DNA of 64,000 nucleotides, taken from positions 3,059,501 through 3,123,500 of the forward strand of contig NZ_CP012670.1 in NCBI RefSeq assembly GCF_004135735.1, given 5' to 3'. The translations under genes and the position numbers were made by a program. How positions within the stretch are numbered: position 1 is the first letter of the stretch; every line of letters begins with the position of its first letter. This document shows positions 19,040 through 28,300 of the stretch, one piece after another. Under the pieces are notes generated by a model that saw only the letters and a program-made list of their open reading frames with translations, did not search any database and was not told the DNA's origin. The DNA is from Sorangium cellulosum. GTDB taxonomy: Bacteria; Myxococcota_A; Polyangia; Polyangiales; Polyangiaceae.

Positions 19040-20155
19040 ATGTTCCGCGCCATGCGAGCGCGTTCCTTGGCCTGGTCTTTTGCATTGCTCACGCTGACGG
19101 CGACCCTCGCCGCCGGTTGCTCTGGATCTTCTGACGACGGAGGCACCGGCGGCGGTGCGGCGGGATCCGGTGGGCTGCCGGACGCGAGCGGCTCGGGGGG
19201 CGACGACGCGAGCGGGAGCGGCGGCTCGACCACGGGCGGCACCGGCGGAACCGGTGGCGGCGCCGTCGGCGCGGGCGGCGGCTCCACGACAGGAACGGGC
19301 GGCGGCGGAGCGGGAGGTAGCGGCAGCGGCACGGCCGGCGGCGGCACGGCCGGCACCGGCGGCACGGCCGGCACCGGCGGCACGGCCGGCACCGGCGGCA
19401 CGGCCGGCACCGGCGGCACCACGAACCCGGGCTCCGAGCTCGGCGCCGGCACCATGAGCGGCTCCGGCAGCTCGAGCGAGCGGTACGAGACGGGCCTCGT
19501 CTCGCGCGACGACACGCCGTACGTGCTCATCACCAACGGCTGGGGCCCCGGCTTCGGCAGCCACACCATCTCGTGGGAGGGCACGTCGTTCACGGTGCAG
19601 AGCATGAGCGGCTCGGCCGGCGCGATGGGGCAGCCCGCCTCGTACCCGACCGTATTCTGCGGCCGCTACTCGGTGAGGGAGGTGCCAGCGTGCGGCTTGC
19701 CGGCGCCGGTCGGATCCATCACGAGCCTGCGCACCGGCTGGCGCTGGGCCAAAAATGGCAACGAGGGCGAGTACAACGCCGCCTACGACATCTGGATGGG
19801 CAACGGCACGCAGCTCCAGGGCTACCTCATGGTGTGGCTGCGCGATCCGCCGAGCTATCAGCCCGCCGGGCAGCCGAACGCTGCGCACCAGGGCGTGACG
19901 GTCGCGAACGTCCCAGGCACGTGGAACATCTGGAACGGGATGGTGAACGGCCTGCCGATCGTGAACTGGGTGCGCGCCGAAGGGAACGACAGCTCCGAGA
20001 TCGAGTTCGACGTCATGGACTTCGTGCGCGACGCGGAGATGCGCGGCCTCAGCGTGCCCGGCAACCAGGTGAACGCGGTCGCCGTCGGGTTCGAGATCTG
20101 GGAGGGCCCGATCACGAACCTGCAGAGCCTCGACTTCTACGTTCACGTGAACTGA
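19040..20155 (+). CDS. GH12-like glucanase-fold lipoprotein lacking the nucleophile Glu
   Basis: 371 residues. Lipobox TLAAGC with Cys 27, then a Ser/Asp start and a Gly/Thr linker (~30-135) with GGTAGT repeats, then a C-terminal GH12 (cellulase/xyloglucanase) domain. GH12 landmarks: VLITNGWGPG, NAAYDIWMG (the Asp that assists the nucleophile in GH12), LMVWL, FDVMDFVRDA, GFEIWEGP and a SLDFYVHVN end. By hand alignment to GH12 enzymes, the acid/base Glu is retained (E352 in GFEIWEG). The nucleophile Glu in the [YT]E[LI]MIW[LF] motif is Tyr 262 (GYLMVWL). It should therefore lack normal retaining hydrolysis and may be a carbohydrate-binding surface protein. The start 19040 is chosen for its AGGTG ribosome site. 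Confidence 0.8.
   Translation: MFRAMRARSLAWSFALLTLTATLAAGCSGSSDDGGTGGGAAGSGGLPDASGSGGDDASGSGGSTTGGTGGTGGGAVGAGGGSTTGTGGGGAGGSGSGTAGGGTAGTGGTAGTGGTAGTGGTAGTGGTTNPGSELGAGTMSGSGSSSERYETGLVSRDDTPYVLITNGWGPGFGSHTISWEGTSFTVQSMSGSAGAMGQPASYPTVFCGRYSVREVPACGLPAPVGSITSLRTGWRWAKNGNEGEYNAAYDIWMGNGTQLQGYLMVWLRDPPSYQPAGQPNAAHQGVTVANVPGTWNIWNGMVNGLPIVNWVRAEGNDSSEIEFDVMDFVRDAEMRGLSVPGNQVNAVAVGFEIWEGPITNLQSLDFYVHVN
19331..19430 (+). repeat. 18-bp in-frame linker repeat
   Basis: Tandem GGCACCGGCGGCACGGCC-type units encoding Gly-Thr-Ala-Gly-Thr-Gly in the GH12-like lipoprotein linker; about four near-perfect copies. Confidence 0.8.
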
Positions 20156-20717
20156 GCGCGCGCTCCGCGCCTCGAGTCGGCGCGCGCCGCCTCGGTCACC
20201 TTGTCGCACGCGACCCCCCATCAACCGCGCCGGCGCTGCGCCTCATCACCGCGCGCCGCGCGCGCAATCACCGCGCGCCGCGCGCGCAGGCGCGGCGAGC
20301 CCCCCTCATGGCTCGGTTGCGCCACCATCACGAAGCCTCATTGCGTGACGCTGGAATCTAGCTGGACTCGATCTCCAGCGCTGACCTTGCGCACGACGGC
20401 GCTCCACGGGGGCGTGGGTGGGCGGCGAAACCCGCGCACGTCCGAGTCGACGGTTCGAGGCGTCCATCAAGCGGTGGACGGTATCCGGTGGTGCCGGCCG
20501 AGGAGCCCATGTGTCCTACATGAGCCCATGAAAATGATGGTCTGACTCACCAGGATGCTCGAAGTGTGTTGACGATTGCCTTGTGATAACAGTAATCATT
20601 GGATGCTAGGCTCGACCCGACCAGGTGTGATTCTCTGGCTGTGCCCAATCGACCTCCTTGACCGAATCTGCTCGGCCTGCGGAATGGCAATGTAGTAACC
20701 GTTCACCGAGGTACCTC
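20156..20717. other. Intergenic region with 22-bp direct repeat and a low-GC promoter-like zone
   Basis: 562 bp. It holds two adjacent 22-bp copies of ATCACCGCGCGCCGCGCGCG plus CA (20245-20266 and 20267-20288). The stretch 20560-20700 is markedly less GC-rich than its surroundings, with TTGACG, TTGTGATAAC and TTGACC words. It probably carries the promoter of the next gene, but no pair has good spacing. No coding frame looks real. Confidence 0.4.
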
Positions 20718-21422
20718 ATGCTCCGTAACGCGGCTCGTTTTCTGATGGTTTCTGCTGCTGCTTCTCTCGTCTCGCTGGGCTCCGCCTCGGCCGAGGCGTG
20801 CAGTGATGTCGCCGACGCGGCGCTCGCCCTCATCGCGAGCCAAACGCCGTCCGGTAATGGTGCTTCGTTCTTCACGCTCGCCATGAAGACCCAATCGGGA
20901 TATTCGAGCGGCGACATCGCCCAGCTCTGGGGCTCGACCAGCCCGGACTCCAATCTCTACTACAACCACATCCTCGCGGGGAATCACTTCACGCAAGTCA
21001 CGAACATCGCCGATATCGCCGCCGGTGACATCATGGTCATCGACGAGGTGTGGGAGAATGGCGTCCGGAAGTACTCGGGGCACACCGTGATCGCGACAGG
21101 GCCTGCGGAGCCCATCACCGCGATGAACCCGGTCTACTCCGGTACGCTCCAGTACGCCTTGCCGATCGCCGACGCCACCTCCTCGGTCCACGGCTGCAGC
21201 AGCTTCTACGAGGACAGCCGCTGGCCGGACGGCTGCACCACCGGCACGTTCACGGCGGGGCCGGGGACGGCCTTCATGCGTCTCTACGCGGATGCCACCA
21301 CGGGAGCGCTGGAGGGGTACACCTGGAGCGTCACCTCGGGCGGCACGTACTACTCGCCGAGCAAGCGCCCCTACGCGATCGGCAGGCTGACGTCCTGCTT
21401 CCCGACCCCGGACGACGTCTGA
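20718..21422 (+). CDS. Secreted protein of unknown function, possibly NlpC/P60- or CHAP-like
   Basis: 234 residues with a clear Sec signal peptide (residues 1-25, ending GSASA). The mature protein begins with EACSDVADAALALIAS, and a later segment AAGDIMVIDEVWENG...SGHTVIATG (His 122) has the GD-x-hydrophobic, then His-hydrophobic strand order seen in NlpC/P60 and CHAP amidase folds. The candidate Cys 28 is very close to the cleavage site. A pair of Cys follow near HGCSSFYEDSRWPDGC and one near the C-terminus, so disulfides are likely. I do not firmly recognise the family. ATG 20718 has GAGGT upstream; codon use and base composition are slightly less GC-extreme than neighbours. Confidence 0.7.
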   Translation: MLRNAARFLMVSAAASLVSLGSASAEACSDVADAALALIASQTPSGNGASFFTLAMKTQSGYSSGDIAQLWGSTSPDSNLYYNHILAGNHFTQVTNIADIAAGDIMVIDEVWENGVRKYSGHTVIATGPAEPITAMNPVYSGTLQYALPIADATSSVHGCSSFYEDSRWPDGCTTGTFTAGPGTAFMRLYADATTGALEGYTWSVTSGGTYYSPSKRPYAIGRLTSCFPTPDDV

Positions 21423-21440
21423 TCGCTCCTCACGAGCGCG

Positions 21441-21476
21441 CCGGCGCGCGGTGATCACCGCGCCCGCGCCGGCGCG
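21441..21476 (+). terminator. Palindromic hairpin downstream of the secreted protein gene
   Basis: A perfect 16-bp palindrome CGCGGTGATCACCGCG (21447-21462) flanked by further GCGCCGG/CCGGCGC complementarity, beginning about 20 bp after the stop. Likely transcript end; no T-run. Confidence 0.5.
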
Positions 21477-21715
21477 GGCCCCCCGGGCGACCTCGAGGCC
21501 TCGTGCCCTCGAGGCCCCGCGCCACCCGAGATCGCCCATCCCGAGCGCCCTCCCCCCGCCCTCCCTGCGCGGGGGCCGAGCGTGCTCCAGGGTAGGCGCT
21601 GTCTGACGGACGTCGCGAGCGGCCGGAGCCCAGGGAGAGCGGGCGAGGAGACCTGCCGTATTTCGAGGGAGCTCTGCCGACGGCTCGGGCCGCGCGGCCG
21701 CTCGTCGGAGGGAGC

Positions 21716-22546
21716 CTAGCGCATGCCGTGCTTCTGACCCTGCGATGGCACGCGGCAGAGCTGGGCAACGCCGCGGCCGCTCAGCTTCTCGCGGCCCACC
21801 TCGAACTGAGGCACGTACATGCAGAACCGGCCGTCTTTCTCGGTCGTGATGCTCGTCCGCCGCGAGATCATGTCCTCGAGCTCCGAGCGGGTGATGGGCG
21901 TATCCGTCTTCAGGGTGTCCTTCACGCGGATGTCGGCCTTGTCCGGGCAGCTCACGGACGCCGTGAGGGTCAGGTTCGGCTTCACCTTCTCCTGGTCACC
22001 AGCGCCTGCCTGGCCACCGGCCTGGGCGCCGGCCTGCGCCTGACGGCCGCTGGAATCCTGATCCTGGGCGGCGCCGCCGGTCCTGCCCTGGGCACCCGGG
22101 CCGCCCCGTCCTTGACCGCTGTCGCCAGGCTGGGCTCCCGAGGGCTGCTGCGATTTGCCCGCCTTGGTCTGCTCGATCTTGCCGTCGACGGAGGCGGTGT
22201 AGGTGCAGCCGTCCTCGACCGGATACGAGATCCGCTCGTGGAGCCTCATCGCTTGTTTCTGCTTCCCCTGGTCCTTCTGGCCCTGGTCCTTCTGGCCTTC
22301 CTCCTTGCGCTGCGCGCGCTCGCCGCCGCTCGCCCCAGGCTGGCCGCCCTGCTGCGCGCTGCCTTGCTGCTGCGCGCCGCGCTGCTGCTGCTGAGCGCCG
22401 CCCTGCTGCTGTTGAGCGCCGCCCTGCGCGCCCGATTCGCGCTGCTGCGGAGCACCCGAGCTGCCCGTCTGAGCGGCCGCGAGCGCCGGCACGGCTGCGA
22501 GCGCGCCCAAGGCGAGCGCGAGATGGATGGATCGATTCGACTTCAT
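21716..22546 (-). CDS. Secreted Gln/Gly-rich low-complexity protein
   Basis: 276 residues. Signal peptide 1-25 ends in ALAAAQ. Residues ~30-75 are Gln/Gly/Ala-rich (GAQQQQGG repeats), followed by a Lys/Gln/Asp-rich run with QKDQGQKDQG. Two ordered blocks remain: MRLHERISYPVEDGCTYTASVDGKIEQ and LTASVSCPDKADIRVKDTLKTDTPI...CMYVPQFEVGREKL. The ordered blocks contain three Cys and could form a small beta domain; a Gly/Gln linker separates them. ATG 22546 follows a GGTGGGGG run. I do not recognise a family and infer only secretion. It precedes nothing obvious on its strand. Confidence 0.7.
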   Translation of the reverse strand: MKSNRSIHLALALGALAAVPALAAAQTGSSGAPQQRESGAQGGAQQQQGGAQQQQRGAQQQGSAQQGGQPGASGGERAQRKEEGQKDQGQKDQGKQKQAMRLHERISYPVEDGCTYTASVDGKIEQTKAGKSQQPSGAQPGDSGQGRGGPGAQGRTGGAAQDQDSSGRQAQAGAQAGGQAGAGDQEKVKPNLTLTASVSCPDKADIRVKDTLKTDTPITRSELEDMISRRTSITTEKDGRFCMYVPQFEVGREKLSGRGVAQLCRVPSQGQKHGMR

Positions 22547-22608
22547 AGTACCCCCACCGTGAGACCTGCTTCAGATCGTGTTCGACGCCGTCATGGCCGG
22601 GCGTCCAC

Positions 22609-23052
22609 CTAGGCCGCCTGCTCCCACACCTTCCTCGACAGCGCGTCCTTGATCCACGCGAGGTGCCGCTGCTCGTCGGCGCGATTGCGCTCGACGACCG
22701 CCCGCGCCTCGACCGTGAGCGCCTCGTTCAGCGCCGCCTCGTACTTCCGGTTCGTGAGCTCCTCGTTGCCGCGCATCGCGAGCAGCGCGCTCTGGTCTCC
22801 GAAGCTCGTGATCGCCGTGAAGCCCTCGATGAGCTTGCCCTTGAGATCGCGTGTCTGCGCCGGGGCGCCGCCGAGCGACGTCACAAGCGCGCTCAGGTCC
22901 GTCACGTGGCGCGCATGATCGTCCCTGAACCTCGCGAGGGGCTCCCTGACCGACGCGCGCTCGCACGCCTCGACGGCCTGATCGTAGGCGGCGATCGCGT
23001 CGCGATCGAGCTGGATGAGATCGTTGAGGACCTCGATGACGTCTCTCGCCAT
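22609..23052 (-). CDS. Ferritin-like DUF2383 domain protein
   Basis: 147-residue four-helix protein. IEVLNDLIQLDRDAIAAYDQAVEAC, FRDDHARHVTDL and ADEQRHLAWIKDAL carry the D/E...H pattern of ferritin-like di-iron helices; the family is DUF2383/PA2169-like. Four helices span ~4-32, 38-62, 82-106 and 112-142. It may store or handle iron or act in stress protection; catalytic function is unproven. ATG 23052 has a GGAG site 8 bases upstream. It is cytoplasmic and is flanked upstream by a 326-bp non-coding stretch. Confidence 0.82.
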   Translation of the reverse strand: MARDVIEVLNDLIQLDRDAIAAYDQAVEACERASVREPLARFRDDHARHVTDLSALVTSLGGAPAQTRDLKGKLIEGFTAITSFGDQSALLAMRGNEELTNRKYEAALNEALTVEARAVVERNRADEQRHLAWIKDALSRKVWEQAA

Positions 23053-23378
23053 GATCGACTCTCCTTCCCGGGGCAGCGCTCCGCTCCTGCCCCCCGGTCC
23101 AGCACCTTGGGCCATTGCGCGGGGACGCAAGCCGTGCGCGACGCTTCGAACCGGGGGCGAGGGCCGGGCGCGCAGCGCTCGGCTCGACCGCCGCGGGGCG
23201 CCGCGCACGGCGGCCGCGGCGGGCGGCCGCGGCGGGCGGCCTGGCCGTCGATCGGGCCGGCGCGCTCGACCTGGCGCGGACCGTGAACCCCGGCGGGAGA
23301 CCTCGCCGTCGTCGTCGCCCGCCGCCGGCGACGGCATCACGGAGATGGGATGAGCCCGTGAGGCGCTCCCCGCCACGA
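23053..23378. other. Intergenic stretch with 13-bp GC repeat
   Basis: 326 bp upstream of the ferritin-like gene and downstream of the metallophosphoesterase. It contains GCGGCCGCGGCGG repeated at 23211-23223 and 23224-23236 and partly again. No promoter-like pair or gene is recognisable. Confidence 0.45.
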
Positions 23379-25175
23379 TCAAGGATCGGGCGCGCCGCTG
23401 CCCGCCGCGGGACCCGTGGCGGCGGGGCGGCTCGGCGGCTCGTCGGCGGGGGACGCGCGGCGCGCGGCGTCCGCGGCGCCGGTCGCAGGCTGCGCGGCCC
23501 GGCGGGGCTGCGGCGCGAGCGGGATCGTGATCGGCTCCTCGATGAGCTCGGGCGCGAGGGCGCCGGTGGCCGGGACCAGGGCGGGCTCGCCGGGCGCGCG
23601 ATCCTCGACGACCCGCCAGGCGCGCGGCACCTTCCTCAGGCCGACGGGGTAGATGGTGAGCCCGCCGCGGTGGACGTGGATCCGCAGGAAGTTCTTGTAG
23701 TCCTCGATCCGCAGCGCCGAGAACGCCTCGTTGCCGTGCCTCCGCGCGACGTTGAGGGAGAGCAGGAGATAGACGCCGAGGAGCGTCGACCCGAACACGG
23801 CGCCGGTCAGGCCGGCGAAGAGCGTCACGCCGAGGATGCCCCACAGGGAGTCCAGCGTCCGGACATCGAGGCCGAGCAGCGCGCCGCCGAGGTGGGTGAG
23901 GCCCAGCGCGGCCCCGAGGTGCGCGAGCGCATGGAGCGAGCCGGCGAGGCGGCGATACCACGTCCGGTGGGTGTCGGTGAAGACGATGAACGCCATCAGG
24001 ACGAGGAGGCTCCACACCACCGCGGCCGACCCGGGATTGCGCAGCGTCAGGGAAGACAGCATGTAGAGGACGGCGGCGACGGGCAAGAAGCCCGGGTTGT
24101 GACGCGCGAACAGGAGATTGCGCCAGGTGAGCCGCCGTGAGACCGACTCGGGGGGAAACGAGGCCTTCAGGGTGTAGGGGCGCAGGCAGCCGCCCGGGCC
24201 GGAGTACACGACGTCCACCCGCTCGCCGTGCGTCGGGTGGAGGAACGCGCCGCCGCCGCCGGCGGTGATGTTCTGCCGGCCGTCGTCGGACTCGTGGCGG
24301 CGGTAGTGGTGCAGATCTCCTGCGAGGCGGACGACGATCTCGACCCCGGGCCGCGCGTCGGCGAGCTGCTTCTCGAGGAACGCGAGGTTGCTCTGGAGAT
24401 CGGGGTTGTAGAGGGTGCCCTTCACCCAGTCCGGCTCCGCGGTGCAGAGGATCACGCGGTCGCCGTCGCGCATCTCGTGCCTCGCGAGCCGGCAGAAATA
24501 CTCGATCTGGGGCTGGTCGATGTCGGACTCCAGGTGGATGTCCACGCCGAGGAGCCAGAAGCCATGAGGGAGCTTCAGCGCGAAGTAGCTCCGCGACTGG
24601 CGCGTCCTCCACGCCCCGAGCGTGCGCCTCTGGCCGAAGAGGCGCATGAAGCTCATCAGCCCGTCGTACCAGTCGTGGTTGCCCGGGATCGCGAACAGGT
24701 GTGGAGGCTGCTCCACGTCGGCCTTCGGGAGCGCGGCCGCGTAGGGCGCGACGAGGCGCGTCCAGTACGCCTTCCGTGTGGCCGAGGGGTAAACCTGGTC
24801 GCCGCCCATGATCAGCACGTCTCCGCGCGTCGTCTCCCGGCCGCCGAGCACCAGCGACGGCCGCGCGAGCAGGCACGCGACGGCGTAGGTGGGGTTGAAG
24901 CCGTCCCCCGTGTCGGCCACGTAGTCGAGCCAGAGCTCGTCGCGCTCCAGGTCGCCTCGGACGGCATAGTCGAAGGGCGGCTGCGGCCCGGCGATCGCCT
25001 CGAGGAGCCGGAAATCGCCGCGCGCGCCCATCAGGCCGGAGATGGCCATGTCGAGCGCGGAGCGGGCGAGCTGGAACGGGCTGTACCAGCTCGTCATCTC
25101 GTTGTCCGGCAGGGCTTCGAGCCACTCGCGATCGAGGAGATCGGGGCGGTGGGGGCGATGGGGGCGAGCGGTCAT
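23379..25175 (-). CDS. Membrane-anchored metallophosphoesterase
   Basis: 598 residues. N-terminal calcineurin-like phosphoesterase domain (~95-350) with metal-ligand motifs GGDQVYPS, IPGNHDWYDG and AGDLHHYRRH in the standard order, though the first D-x-H motif is atypical. Then about four hydrophobic helices (~370-510: PGFLPVAAVLYMLSSLTL, VVWSLLVLMAFIVF, the HALAHLGAALGLTHLGGALL region, LWGILGVTLFAGLTGAVFG) and a Pro/Ala-rich cytoplasmic tail. The phosphoesterase domain precedes the membrane part and lacks a signal, so its side of the membrane is uncertain. ATG 25175 is selected for its GGAGGG site; GTG 25205 lacks one. Substrate unknown. Confidence 0.85.
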   Translation of the reverse strand: MTARPHRPHRPDLLDREWLEALPDNEMTSWYSPFQLARSALDMAISGLMGARGDFRLLEAIAGPQPPFDYAVRGDLERDELWLDYVADTGDGFNPTYAVACLLARPSLVLGGRETTRGDVLIMGGDQVYPSATRKAYWTRLVAPYAAALPKADVEQPPHLFAIPGNHDWYDGLMSFMRLFGQRRTLGAWRTRQSRSYFALKLPHGFWLLGVDIHLESDIDQPQIEYFCRLARHEMRDGDRVILCTAEPDWVKGTLYNPDLQSNLAFLEKQLADARPGVEIVVRLAGDLHHYRRHESDDGRQNITAGGGGAFLHPTHGERVDVVYSGPGGCLRPYTLKASFPPESVSRRLTWRNLLFARHNPGFLPVAAVLYMLSSLTLRNPGSAAVVWSLLVLMAFIVFTDTHRTWYRRLAGSLHALAHLGAALGLTHLGGALLGLDVRTLDSLWGILGVTLFAGLTGAVFGSTLLGVYLLLSLNVARRHGNEAFSALRIEDYKNFLRIHVHRGGLTIYPVGLRKVPRAWRVVEDRAPGEPALVPATGALAPELIEEPITIPLAPQPRRAAQPATGAADAARRASPADEPPSRPAATGPAAGSGAPDP

Positions 25176-25248
25176 CCATTCCCTCCGAACATGGGAGGTT
25201 ACCACCGCCCGCGCGGTGCGTCCGCTTCACGCAGGGCGGACTTCCACC

Positions 25249-25384
25249 GTGCGTGGCGCGGGGAAGGGCGTGTGCGTGGCGCGGGAAGGGCGTGTGCGTG
25301 GCGCGGGGAAGGGCGCGTGCGTGGCGCGGGAAGGGCGTGTGCGTGGCGCGGGGAAGGGCGCGTGCGTGGCGCGGGGGGAGGGCG
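25249..25384. repeat. Six-copy tandem repeat with alternating 23- and 22-bp period
   Basis: Units beginning GTGCGTGGCGCGGG start at 25249, 25272, 25294, 25317, 25339 and 25362, so spacings run 23, 22, 23, 22, 23. Even and odd copies differ (GGGGAAGGGCGC versus GGGAAGGGCGTG), which means the true evolving unit is a 45-bp dimer. It fills the gap between the mfd stop and the metallophosphoesterase start. No spacers, so not CRISPR. Confidence 0.92.
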
Positions 25385-25395
25385 CGCTCACGCCC

Positions 25396-28300
25396 TCACG
25401 CGCCGTCCTTGAGGCAGCCGGCGAGCTCGCTGAGGAGCTTGTCGGTCGCCTCCAGCCCGCTCGTGAAGACCTCGCCGTCCCTGGCGCGGCGCGAGAGCCG
25501 CATGTCGGGCGAGAGCCGGTACGGCGAGCCCTTCGGCTGCACCAGCTTGAGCACCCTGGCCGTGTCGAGCGGCGTGTCCTCCCGCAGGTGCAAGGTGACG
25601 CTCCGCGCGCTCGCCTCGCAGGCGAGCGCCTTCAGCCGCCGCAGCTCGGTCTTGAGCCGCATCAGGTGCACGAACCGGCGCGCCTCGATCGGCGGCGGGC
25701 CGAAGCGGTCCTCCATCTCGACGGCGAGGTCCTGCACGTCCTCGGCGGCGCCGGCGCTCGCCAGGCGCTTGTAGAGCGAGAGGCGCACGCCGACGTCGGC
25801 GATGTAGTCCTCCGGCAGCAGCGCGTCGGCGTCGAACGACAGCTCCGGATCGACGTCGTGGACCACCGGCTCGCCGCGCAGCTCGTGCACCGCCTCGTCG
25901 AGCATCTGGCAGAAGAGCTCGAAGCCGACCTGGGCCACGGTGCCGCTCTGCTCGGCGCCGAGGAGGTCGCCGGAGCCGCGCAGCTCCAGGTCGAGCGAGG
26001 CGATCTGGAAGCCGGAGCCGAGCTCGGTGTGGCGCTCGAGGGCCTCGATGCGGGCGCGGGCCTCGTCGGTCATGGCGTTCGGCGGCGGGACGATGAGGTA
26101 ACAGTAGGCCCGCTCCTTGGCCCGGCCGACCCGCCCGCGGAGCTGGTAGAGCTGCGACAGGCCGAACATGTCGGCGCGGTCGATGAGGATGGTGTTGGCG
26201 CGCGGGATGTCGAGGCCGCTCTCGATGATGGCGGTGGCGCAGAGGACGTCGTAGCGCCCCTCCACGAAATCGAGCATCGCCTGCTCGAGGTTGTGCTCGC
26301 TCATCTGGCCGTGCGCGACGCAGATGCGCGCGCTCGGCACGAGCTCCGCGAGGCGGGCGGCGCGCTCGTAGAGGCCCTCCACGCGGTTGTAGACGTAGAA
26401 CACCTGGCCGCCGCGGCCGAGCTCGCGGAGGACCGCCTCGCGGAGGACCGCCTCGTCGTGGCGGGTGACCACGGTGCGGATGGCGCGGCGGTCGACCGGC
26501 GGGGTCGTGATGATCGACATGTCGCGGAGGCCGGAGACCGCCATCTGGAGGGTGCGGGGGATGGGCGTGGCCGAGAGCGTGAGCACGTCGACGTTGGTCT
26601 TGAGCGCCTTGATGCGCTCCTTGTGCGTGACGCCGAAGCGCTGCTCCTCGTCGACCACGAGCAGGCCGAGCCGCTTGAAGTGGACGTCCTTCGAGAGCAG
26701 CCGGTGGGTGCCGATCACGACGTCGACGCGGCCGTCGCGCAGGCCGCGCGAGACCTCGTCCTGCTCCTGCCGGGTCTGGAACCGGGACATGGCGCGGACC
26801 TCGATCGGGTACGAGGCCATGCGGGCCCTGAAGCTGAGGTAGTGCTGCTGCGCGAGCACCGTGGTCGGGCAGAGCACGGCGACCTGCCGGCCGGCGCTCG
26901 CGGCGCGGAACGCGGCGCGGATCGCGACCTCGGTCTTCCCGAACCCGACGTCGCCGCAGACGAGGCGGTCCATCGGGCGGCCGGACTCGAGGTCGGCCGC
27001 GACCTCGGTGATCGCGCGGGCCTGGTCGGGCGTCTCGTCGAAGGGGAACGTCGCCTCGAAGGCGCGGTAGTCGTCGTCCGGCGGCGGGATGGGCTCGGCC
27101 GTGGCGGCCCGCCGCTCCGCGTACAGGCGCAGGAGCTCGTCGGCCATCTTGCGGACGCTCTTCTCGACCCGCGCCTTCGTCTTGGCGAACGTCTGCCCGC
27201 CGAGCCGGTCGAGCTTGGGCGCGCCCTCGCCGCCGCTGAACTTCTGGATCTGGTTGAGGCGGTAGACCGGGAGGTAGAGCTTGTCGCCGCCCGCGTACTC
27301 CACCGCGATGAGGTCGACCGTGGTCGAGCCGACCTGCTTGTGCACGAGGCCGAGGTAACGGCCGATGCCGTGCTCGACGTGCACGACGAAGTCGCCCACG
27401 GCGAGGCTGCGGAGGTCCTCGAGGAAGGCCTGCGACGGCTTGGTCGAGGAGGCGGCGGCGCGGGCGGCGCGGCGGTGGGCGCGCGCGCCGAAGATCTCCT
27501 CCTCGGTGACGAGCGCGAGCCCCTCGGCCGGCGCGACGACGCCGCGCGCGAGGGCGCCCGCGACGACGAGGGCGGCGTCGCGCGACGCGGCCGCGCCGTC
27601 GCCGTCGAGGAAGGCCGGGTCGAGCGGGCCGAGGTGGGCCTTCACCCGCACGTCGCGGTGGCGGAGCAGGGTGACGAGGCGCTCGACCTGGGTCTGGGCG
27701 CGCGCCGCGATGAGCACGCGCAGCCCCGCCTCTTGCCAGGCGACGACGCGGCGCACGAGCGGGTCGAGGGCGCCGTGCTTGCCGCGGGAGGCGCGCGCCG
27801 CCTTGATGGCGCGCTCCAGGTCCGACTGGTCGCGCGCGGCGAGCGAGGGGGCCCCCTCGGGGACGACCTCGAAGCGCTCCAGCGAGCCGGGGTTGTCCGT
27901 CGCGCCCTCGACCCCGGTGCGGTGCAGCGCGAGCGCGGCGCGCGCCCCGAGCCACGAGGCGACGGACGCCTCGTCCTCGTAGAAGGCGTCGACCGGGAAG
28001 TGGGGCTCGCGGTCCTTGTGGCTCCGGTCGGCGGCGGCGCGGCCGAGCTCGTCGCGCAGGCTGGCGGTGAGCGAGGCCGGGTCCTCGAGGAGCACGAGCG
28101 CGTCGTCGGGCAGGTACGAGGTGAAGGCGTCGAGATCGACGTAGGCGGGCAGGTACCCCTCGGCCCCGAAGAAGGCGCGGCCGCTGGCGACGTCGTCGAC
28201 GAGGGCGCGCGCCTTCGTCGAGGGGAAATCGATGGCGTCGCACGCGGCGCGGACCCGCTGGCGGGCGCGCTCGACGTTCTCCGGCGTGAGGATCGCCTCG

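Noticed and set aside
18498..19097. Plus-strand frame across the DUF3160 start and GH12-like upstream region
   Set aside because: It covers the antisense of a good signal peptide, then non-coding DNA, and has no ribosome site or domain.
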